Shown in pieces: positions 57,924-64,000 of a DNA stretch of 64,000 nt (position 1 is the stretch's first letter; every line of letters starts with the position of its first letter). This DNA is from Prevotella sp. MA2016. Lineage in GTDB: Bacteria > Bacteroidota > Bacteroidia > Bacteroidales > Bacteroidaceae. Where the stretch lies: NCBI RefSeq assembly GCF_000619825.1, contig NZ_KK211036.1, positions 62,001 to 126,000 on the forward strand, written 5' to 3'. A program made the position numbers and the translations under genes. The notes under the pieces are model-generated. The model ran no database searches, was not told the DNA's origin, and was given only the letters and a program-made list of their open reading frames with translations.

Positions 57924-59138
57924 TTACTTTCCTTTGATAAAATTCAGTTTGATGATGGCTTGATTCAACGCATCGATGGCCTTGGCATTATCCATCTCAA
58001 CGGCAAGTGCCGCCGACAGGTTTTGCACGTGTTCCACGTAGGTAATCTCTCCGGCTCCATATTCGATACGCGACAGGCGACGCATCTCCTTGGCGGCAGG
58101 AAAGCCATCGCTCTGATAATAGTCGTATGAGCGTCTGGCACTCTCCAAGGCATTCTTGGCAATCAGCAGTTCGGAACCGCTCTTGCGCTCTGCCTGTTCC
58201 TTTCTTGTGCGTGCGATATCCACATCCAGTTTTGCAGCAGATTTACGAGCCTTCTGGGAGCCGTAGAAAAGCGGGAAGGCCACCCCGACTTCAAAGCCCA
58301 TCCAGTTACCCTTGTCGAAGCGCGACCTGTCCACGTTGTAGGGGTTGATACCTGAAATGACCAACTGATGACGGATTCCAACGTTGAATGATGGCATCAT
58401 TCCCTGGCGGATGTAGTTCAGTTCACTTTCACTGCGCATCTGCTCACTCTCCAATAGTTGTCCCTGCGGGGTAGCGGCAAACGACCAGGCATCGTCCACA
58501 GGCTGCACACACAGATAACCGTCTGTGGCAACAACTGTTTCCGAGGTGTTCATCAACTGCTGCAACTGTATGGCGGCAGCCGTTTTCTCATCCTGAGCCT
58601 CACGCAGTCTGATACCATTCTCTGCCTTCATCTGCTGGGCGTTCATCAGTTCCAGGCGGTTGGTCTCACCGTTTTTATATCGGATGTCTGCCGTCCTGAC
58701 AAACTCACCCAGCACGGAGTCGTTTCCGCAAAGCAGCGCTTCGACATGCTGCCAAAAGAGCAGCTGACTATAAGCCACGGAAACATCCCTCGTAAGTTCA
58801 CTTTCCGTAAGTTGATGCCGGCTTTCTTCAACCAAAGTTTCGGCTTTCAGCAGTTTCCGCCGCTTGCCGTAAACGGTCGGGAAATCAATCTTCTGCGAGA
58901 GCGTCAGTGCATTGTCGGGACTGCCGCCCGATGTCGGGTCCTGCGACAGCAACAACTCCGTCCGATCCAGCTCGAAATAGGAGCCTTCCATTCGTTTTGC
59001 CCGCTGCACTTGCAGGTCGGCCACCTTCACGCCCATGTTGTTGGCACGGGCAATCTCGATGCACTTCGCCAGCGACTGTGCATCCACTGACGACAGGCAA
59101 CAGATCAATATTAATAAGGTACTATATATTCTTTTCAT
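57924..59138 (-). CDS. CusC/CzcC-type outer-membrane channel (TolC family)
   Basis: The 404-residue protein has a signal peptide (MKRIYSTLLILICCLSSVDAQ) and two OEP repeats (RYKNGETNRLELMNAQQMKAENGI and RIEYGAGEITYVEHVQNLSAALA). It overlaps the end of the RND gene by 17 bp, so the two are translationally coupled. It supplies the outer-membrane duct for metal efflux. Confidence 0.9.
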   Translation of the reverse strand: MKRIYSTLLILICCLSSVDAQSLAKCIEIARANNMGVKVADLQVQRAKRMEGSYFELDRTELLLSQDPTSGGSPDNALTLSQKIDFPTVYGKRRKLLKAETLVEESRHQLTESELTRDVSVAYSQLLFWQHVEALLCGNDSVLGEFVRTADIRYKNGETNRLELMNAQQMKAENGIRLREAQDEKTAAAIQLQQLMNTSETVVATDGYLCVQPVDDAWSFAATPQGQLLESEQMRSESELNYIRQGMMPSFNVGIRHQLVISGINPYNVDRSRFDKGNWMGFEVGVAFPLFYGSQKARKSAAKLDVDIARTRKEQAERKSGSELLIAKNALESARRSYDYYQSDGFPAAKEMRRLSRIEYGAGEITYVEHVQNLSAALAVEMDNAKAIDALNQAIIKLNFIKGK

Positions 59139-62100
59139 TTTCTGTTTGATGTGAATTTGCTTCCGTTTTTTTCGTAAAAGTCTTGTAAATGGTAGGAATC
59201 ACGAAGAGCGTAAGAACCGTGGCTGTGAGCAGACCGCCAATAACGACGGTGGCCAACGGACGCTGTACTTCGGCTCCATCACTGGTGGAGAGGGCCATGG
59301 GCAGGAAACCAAAAGAAGCTACCAATGCCGTTATGACAACTGGGCGCAGACGGTGTTCGCATCCTTCGAGTATGCGCTGACGGACATCCGTGACACCATG
59401 ATGTTGCAAGGCATTGAACTGTCCCACGAGTACTATACCATTGAGTACGGCAACACCGAACAAGGCAATAAAGCCGATTCCTGCCGAGATACTCATTGGC
59501 ATGCCGCGAAGCCACAAGGCAACGATACCGCCAATGGCTGAAAGCGGAATAGCCGATGCAACGTATAGCGTCTCACGCACACTCTTCAAAGTGGCATAAA
59601 GCAATAGCAGAATCAACACGAGAGCCACGGGAATGGCAACCATCAACCGGTCTGTGGCGCTCTGCAGATTCTCGAACTCACCCCCGAAGGCATAGTGGTA
59701 TCCGGCAGGCATCTCCAGACGGTCGTCAAGAATCTGCTGGATATCCATGACCGTGGAACTGACATCCCGCCCCTTCACGTTGAATCCTACAAAGATACTG
59801 CGCTCCCCATCCTCGTGAGAGATTTGCGCCGGAGCCTCCTTATAACTGATGGTGGCCAACTGGCGCATGGGAACGGAAATGCCAGACGGTGAGGGTACGA
59901 ATAGTTCCTCAAAATTGGAAAGGGCATCACGTCCGTCATTGTGGATGCGGAGCACAATGTCAAACTGACGATTCTCCTCCGTCACGCTCCCTGCTATTTT
60001 TCCTGCGAAAGCCGACTGCAGCACATCGTTGGCCTGACGGATAGAAATACCATACTTGGCCAACATCTGACGGTTGTATTCCACTTGCAGTTGCGGCAGT
60101 CCATTTACCTTTTCCACAAACAGGCTACCCACGCCTTCAACATCCTTGATAAGGCGCTCCACCCTGTCGGCCAGGTCCGCTAACACCTCCGTATCACCAC
60201 CGTAGATTTTCACCGCGACATCCTGACGAATACCAGTAATCAACTCGTTATTACGCATCTGGATAGGCTGCGACATCTCCACATCAAGACCTGGAATCAC
60301 ACCAAGGGCTTCTTCCATTTTTTCCTGCAAATCATTTTTCGTCTCGGCAGAAGTCCACTCTGCTTTTGGTTTCAGGGCGACAAGCATGTCGGCGCGTTCC
60401 ACGGGCATCGGGTCGGTGGGTATTTCTGCAGAACCGATGCGCGTCACCACCTGTTTGATTTCGGGGAACTCCTGTTTCAGAATCTGTTCCGCCTTTGTAC
60501 AGGTCTCCACCATTTGGGTGAGCGACGTGCCCTGCGCCATACTCAATTCTACAGCGAAATCTCCTTCTTCGAGCGTGGGTACAAATTCAGCTCCAAGCCG
60601 ACTCATCAGGAACAGCGAGGCCCCAAAGAGTGCCATCATACCGACAATGACACCCCTGCCGTGATTTATGCATTTATCCACCAGAGGCAGATACCATGAT
60701 TGCAGCCGGGCCATCATACGCGCACTGAGTGACGTCGTGGCGTGCTCCAAACGCAGCATGACCTTGTTGGTGGTTTTCCGCTTCAAGAATACAGCCGACA
60801 TCATCGGGACATATGTAAGCGAGAGAATAAAGGCGCCGAGGATGGCAAAGAAAATGGTCATAGCCATGGGACGGAACATCTTTCCCTCGATACCCACCAA
60901 GGTCATCATCGGCAAATAGACAATCATGATGATCATCTCTCCGAAGGCAGCCGACTTACGTATCCTACTCGACGATTCATACACCAGATTGTCGAAATTA
61001 CGGATTTGTGTGTCATCCTGGGAAGCTATCCTCGCCACCACGGCTTCTACGATGATGATGGCACCGTCAACAATCATACCAAAGTCGATGGCACCAAGAC
61101 TCATCAGGTTGCCGCTGACATCAAACACGCGCATCATACCGAAGGCAAACAGCATCGACAACGGGATGACCGAAGCCACAACAAGTCCGGCTCTATAGTT
61201 TCCCAAGAAAAAGATGAGAATGAAGATGACAATGAGTCCACCCTCCATCAGATTGCGTGCAATGGTGTTAGTAACACGGTCTACCAACAAGGTGCGGTCA
61301 ATAAATGGCTCAATGACAACACCCTTGGGAAGACTCTTCTGAATATCGGCAATGCGTGACTTCACATTTTTGATGACTTCCTGAAAATTCTCGCCCCTCA
61401 ACATCAGCGTGATACCAGCCACTACCTCGCCTTCACCATTACGGGTCACGGCACCGTAGCGTGTTGCATGTCCGAAGTGCACCTTCGCCACATCACCCAC
61501 CAGAACGGGCACACCGCCCTGGGTCTTCACCACGATTTTCTCAATGTCATCCAACGTCTTCACCAATCCGAGGCCTCGAATATAATACTGATTGGAAAGA
61601 CGCTCTATGTAACCGCCGCCAGTATTTTCATTGTTCTCGTTCAGGGCAGTATAGAGTTCGGCAATCGTCACGCCCATGGCATTGAGGCGCTCCAGGTTTA
61701 TATCCACCTCATATTGCTTCACATAACCGCCCCAGCCACTGACCTCGGCAATACCTGGCGTACCCGACAACTGTTTTCTCACAATCCAATCTTGAATGGT
61801 ACGCAGGTCGGTGAGCGAGTATTTATCCTCATACCCCTTCTCGGCACGGATGGTATAATGGTATATTTCACCCAAACCGGTAGAGATGGGTGCCAGTTCC
61901 ACATCCACGTCATCAGGCAGTTTTTCCTTGACGCCCCCCAACTGCTGGTCTATCAGTTCACGCGCCCAATAGTTGTCAGTTGCGTCGTTGAAGACCATCG
62001 TGATAACCGCCATTCCGCTACGGCTGATGCTCCTCCGCTCTTTTACTTCTGGAATATTGGCTAATGCCATTTCGATAGGTGTAGTGACGTTACGCTCCAT

Positions 62101-62280
62101 CTCCTCAGCACCAGTAGATTGAGACGTCACGATAATCTGCACCTGATTGTTGGTGATGTCGGGTGTGGCATCGAAAGGCAGATGAAGCAAGGACCATAGG
62201 CCCCACGCCACCAATGCACAGGTAAATACCCCGACCACCAATTTGTTCTCAATAGAGAACTTGATGATACGTTGAAACAT
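59122..62280 (-). CDS. Heavy-metal efflux RND pump (CusA/CzcA family)
   Basis: The 1052-residue protein is a complete RND transporter with TPDITNNQVQIIVTSQSTGA near the N-terminus and SLGAIDFGMIVDGAIIIVEAVVARI in the fourth helix, which is the heavy-metal-RND signature (DFGxIVDGA). Methionine-containing stretches such as MFRPMAMTIFF are also typical. It drives metal ions out with proton influx. CusA-like monovalent and CzcA-like divalent specificity cannot be separated with confidence from the sequence alone; the Cys-rich partner favours Cu/Ag or Co/Zn/Cd. Confidence 0.93.
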   Translation of the reverse strand: MFQRIIKFSIENKLVVGVFTCALVAWGLWSLLHLPFDATPDITNNQVQIIVTSQSTGAEEMERNVTTPIEMALANIPEVKERRSISRSGMAVITMVFNDATDNYWARELIDQQLGGVKEKLPDDVDVELAPISTGLGEIYHYTIRAEKGYEDKYSLTDLRTIQDWIVRKQLSGTPGIAEVSGWGGYVKQYEVDINLERLNAMGVTIAELYTALNENNENTGGGYIERLSNQYYIRGLGLVKTLDDIEKIVVKTQGGVPVLVGDVAKVHFGHATRYGAVTRNGEGEVVAGITLMLRGENFQEVIKNVKSRIADIQKSLPKGVVIEPFIDRTLLVDRVTNTIARNLMEGGLIVIFILIFFLGNYRAGLVVASVIPLSMLFAFGMMRVFDVSGNLMSLGAIDFGMIVDGAIIIVEAVVARIASQDDTQIRNFDNLVYESSSRIRKSAAFGEMIIMIVYLPMMTLVGIEGKMFRPMAMTIFFAILGAFILSLTYVPMMSAVFLKRKTTNKVMLRLEHATTSLSARMMARLQSWYLPLVDKCINHGRGVIVGMMALFGASLFLMSRLGAEFVPTLEEGDFAVELSMAQGTSLTQMVETCTKAEQILKQEFPEIKQVVTRIGSAEIPTDPMPVERADMLVALKPKAEWTSAETKNDLQEKMEEALGVIPGLDVEMSQPIQMRNNELITGIRQDVAVKIYGGDTEVLADLADRVERLIKDVEGVGSLFVEKVNGLPQLQVEYNRQMLAKYGISIRQANDVLQSAFAGKIAGSVTEENRQFDIVLRIHNDGRDALSNFEELFVPSPSGISVPMRQLATISYKEAPAQISHEDGERSIFVGFNVKGRDVSSTVMDIQQILDDRLEMPAGYHYAFGGEFENLQSATDRLMVAIPVALVLILLLLYATLKSVRETLYVASAIPLSAIGGIVALWLRGMPMSISAGIGFIALFGVAVLNGIVLVGQFNALQHHGVTDVRQRILEGCEHRLRPVVITALVASFGFLPMALSTSDGAEVQRPLATVVIGGLLTATVLTLFVIPTIYKTFTKKTEANSHQTENEKNI

Positions 62281-62291
62281 AACTTATATTT

Positions 62292-62361
62292 AGTATCAAT
62301 TCTATAAAGTAAACTATATTGACCGCAGGTCAATAATACACTAAAAGATGGAATTGATACT
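62292..62361. promoter_or_regulatory. Nested inverted repeats between the DUF6660-like gene and the RND gene
   Basis: An outer 11-bp inverted repeat (62292-62302 with 62351-62361) encloses an inner hairpin TATTGACC-GCA-GGTCAATA (62317-62335). The structure covers nearly the whole 79-bp gap and includes the first gene's stop codon, so it may act as an attenuator or stability element within the operon. Confidence 0.6.
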
Positions 62362-62692
62362 ATTGAGGCGGTTGCCAGATAGATGCATAAACCGTATGCA
62401 CATATCCATTGGAATAAGGAGTGAAGACCTTGTGGCAAGATAAGGGCTTCAAGCACATTTCCGTCACTTTTTTCGCCTTGACGACGTTTGCGCATCCGCA
62501 ACAACTGGAGAAAGGCGAGCAACAGCAATGCCCTTCTGGACATGAAGTGTGATCATGATGAGAGCCGTCATTTCTATGCATCTGATGGCACTGTACTGCA
62601 TCCAAATGCTCTGTCATGTCATCCCAATTACATGGTATGACAGACAGCAATAAAACAGATATGGACAACAGCAGCAATAACGGTTTCATCAC
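62360..62692 (-). CDS. Cys/His-rich small exported protein, DUF6660-like
   Basis: The 110-residue protein has a hydrophobic leader (KPLLLLLSISVLLLSVIPC), a central metal-binding-looking stretch HQMHRNDGSHHDHTSCPEGH followed by CCCSPFSSCCGCA (about 37-69) and the ending YASIWQPPQ. The ending IWQPP and the Cys cluster match proteins called DUF6660 that precede CusA/CzcA operons in Bacteroidota. It is probably a periplasmic metal chaperone or sensor. It is the first gene of the metal efflux operon. Confidence 0.78.
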   Translation of the reverse strand: MMKPLLLLLSISVLLLSVIPCNWDDMTEHLDAVQCHQMHRNDGSHHDHTSCPEGHCCCSPFSSCCGCANVVKAKKVTEMCLKPLSCHKVFTPYSNGYVHTVYASIWQPPQ

Positions 62693-62724
62693 ATTTAATT
62701 ATGATATAATATCAATTTGCGCTG

Positions 62725-62760
62725 CAAAGATACGACATTTCACTTGCAACTCAGTTGCAA
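62725..62760 (-). promoter_or_regulatory. Promoter and operator candidate of the metal efflux operon
   Basis: The reverse strand has TATCTTTG (62725-62732), followed by CAGC, 33 bp upstream of the ATG. Immediately upstream lies the 17-base palindrome TTGCAACTCAGTTGCAA (62744-62760), which covers the expected -33 position and would allow control by a dimeric regulator. Confidence 0.65.
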
Positions 62761-62791
62761 ACTTCTCATACCGTCGATTTCTTTTGAAATA

Positions 62792-63310
62792 ATGATTCAA
62801 AAAGATTGGGTGCAACCCCTGTTCTCACAAAGAGTTGCACTCAATTTGTCCGTTTTCAGCATCTTTCGATTATTCCTCGACAGCAACCTGATGGGCAGCC
62901 TCTGCCTTACGATGATGTACGACATCTTCGATGCCCATGCCCAACGAGAATCCACAGACTCGCATACTGACCGGACAGCCTACATCGTCAAGCAGCTCAT
63001 GGCACTTCTCTCCACCGGCATCAGCCGCACAGAGCGCGATGTGAGCTACTACGCAGAGCGACTAAACGTATCGCCAAAGTATCTCTCGGCCACCATCAAG
63101 CGCGTGACAGGACACAGTGTCACCTCATACATCGACCGACACACCGTACCTATATTAAAAGAATATCTGAATGATGAGCGCCTGTCCCTCACCCAGATAG
63201 CATAACTTATGAATTTCACTACTCTTTCTTACTTCAGCCGCTACTGCACAAAGCATCTTGGTCAGTCACCCAGCGAGTACCGTCAGAGTCTTCAACCAAC
63301 GTTCGAGTAG
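62792..63310 (+). pseudogene. Degraded AraC-family regulator with in-frame stop
   Basis: From ATG 62792 (MIQKDWVQPLFSQRVALNL) the frame encodes only the region just before and inside the AraC DNA-binding domain: SYYAERLNVSPKYLSATIKRVTGHSV and LNDERLSLTQIA. Then TAA at 63202-63204 interrupts, and the same frame continues LMNFTTLSYFSRYCTKHLGQ and SPSEYRQSLQPTFE to TAG at 63310. The residue expected at the stop is Asp or Glu. The N-terminal sensor domain of about 150 residues is also lacking, so this is a pseudogene. It is divergent from the metal efflux operon and may have been its regulator. Confidence 0.85.
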
Positions 63311-63333
63311 TTCTTTATATATGAACTATATAA

Positions 63334-63360
63334 TCGGCAGTAAACTAAAATTACCGCCGA
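63334..63360. terminator. Hairpin between the AraC remnant and the recombinase gene
   Basis: Arms 63334-63343 and 63351-63360 pair with one mismatch (loop ACTAAAA). It lies between two convergent 3' ends and could serve both, although no long T run follows. Confidence 0.5.
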
Positions 63361-63382
63361 ATTTATATTGTTCTGAATTGTA

Positions 63383-64000
63383 CTATTCCATTTTCACGAT
63401 TGCTTCAATCATTTTCTTCGAAGTCATCTTGGCGTAGTTCTGTGTGCTTGACACCTGCCGATGCCCGAGAAGAGCAGCAATGGTGTAAATGTCAACACCT
63501 TTGTCCAACAGCTGCATGGCGAATGTGTGCCGGAAACAGTGGAAGGTGATGTGCTTGCGGATTTTTGCCTTGCTAATCCATCGATCAACATGAGTTACAA
63601 GAATGCTTTCTGTAATCATGGGGAATATCTTTCCTTCTGATTTCGATTCACCTAACACTCTGATGGCTGGAAGAGACAAGGGCAATTGAATCAAAGTGCC
63701 CGTTTTCTTGATACGGAACCTGATATACGCTTTTCTTCCACGGTCATGATGTATATTTTCCCATCTGAGAGCAAGGATGTCACTCCTTCTTAATCCAGTA
63801 TAGATGGAAAACATGCCAGCCCTGTACACATCTGGATTATCAGCATATGGTGTACTTGCTAACTGCTTGATTTCCGCACTAGAAAGATATTCCTTTGGAA
63901 TGTCATGGTTCCATTTTATCTTTTCTATGCATGTGGTGTAGTCTTCAGAAAGAATATTGTCCCTATAGGCAAAATGGACAATGCTAAGGAATGCATTGAA
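63383..64000 (-). CDS. Tyrosine recombinase / site-specific integrase, C-terminal part
   Basis: The frame is open to the window edge; the visible 205 residues include the end of the SAM-like domain (SIVHFAYRDNILSEDYTTCI), the linker WNHDIPKEYLSSAEIKQLAS and the full catalytic domain: Arg in IYTGLRRSDILALRW, HxxR in TFHCFRHTFAMQLLDKGVDIY, the later His in LLGHRQVSSTQNYAK and the nucleophile Tyr. This is the type of integrase found in Bacteroidota transposons and conjugative elements. It appears intact. The element it belongs to would extend to the right of the window. Confidence 0.92.
   Translation of the reverse strand, partial: FNAFLSIVHFAYRDNILSEDYTTCIEKIKWNHDIPKEYLSSAEIKQLASTPYADNPDVYRAGMFSIYTGLRRSDILALRWENIHHDRGRKAYIRFRIKKTGTLIQLPLSLPAIRVLGESKSEGKIFPMITESILVTHVDRWISKAKIRKHITFHCFRHTFAMQLLDKGVDIYTIAALLGHRQVSSTQNYAKMTSKKMIEAIVKME

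Overview
The window is a stretch of Bacteroidota chromosome, most likely a gut or rumen Prevotella-like member of the Bacteroidales. Evidence for this is the repeated -7 promoter box of the TAnnTTTG type with no sigma70-style -10, the protein style (GH106 and GH35 glycosidases, a Cys/His-rich protein resembling DUF6660 beside a CusCBA-like pump, many AraC regulators) and a tyrosine recombinase of the Bacteroidetes kind at the right edge. The genus is inferred; there is no rRNA or tRNA gene to fix it.

Left part (1-16.7 kb): a CDF cation transporter cut by the window edge, an AHL-lactonase-like hydrolase, an iron alcohol dehydrogenase flanked by two deletion scars (a nitroreductase C-terminus and a TonB-receptor/HMA chimera), then housekeeping genes: GNAT, cyclophilin, NUDIX, a tricorn-like protease, two nitroreductases, a flavodoxin, a lactonase, FKBP, a Nim-like flavoprotein and a PiT phosphate transporter. 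The PiT gene is preceded by three 22-bp iterons, a strong hairpin and a 35-codon membrane-peptide ORF.

Middle part (16.9-40.6 kb): three AraC-headed divergent modules. The first is AraC / TolC-HlyD-tandem ABC ATPase-two permeases (drug exporter). The second is AraC / aldo-keto reductase - amidohydrolase fused to an ABM domain - double CMD plus cupin - aldo-keto reductase - small lipoprotein (an unassigned oxidative or detoxifying pathway). The third is AraC / HlyD-RND-TolC with a GH5-GH106 fusion enzyme as the last gene of the operon.

Accessory part (40.7-55.8 kb): this segment lies between two direct copies of a roughly 154-bp repeat and is rich in decay, with a truncated sigma factor, a DUF1593 remnant, a methyltransferase with an internal deletion, a truncated SMR gene, a recombinase fragment and a 1.4-kb repeat-filled non-coding stretch. 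Within it are a GH35 glycosidase, a HipBA toxin-antitoxin pair with a TSUP transporter, a compact same-strand operon that looks like an antibiotic-resistance cassette (AraC - SMR efflux - Vat-like acetyltransferase - Lnu-like nucleotidyltransferase - nucleoside phosphorylase - GNAT - truncated SMR - Maa-like acetyltransferase), and a divergent metallo-hydrolase / radical-SAM pair.

Right part (55.7-64 kb): a double-GNAT protein, a CusCBA/CzcCBA-type metal efflux operon led by a Cys/His-rich DUF6660-like protein under a palindromic operator candidate, a degraded AraC gene with an in-frame stop, and a tyrosine recombinase running off the window.
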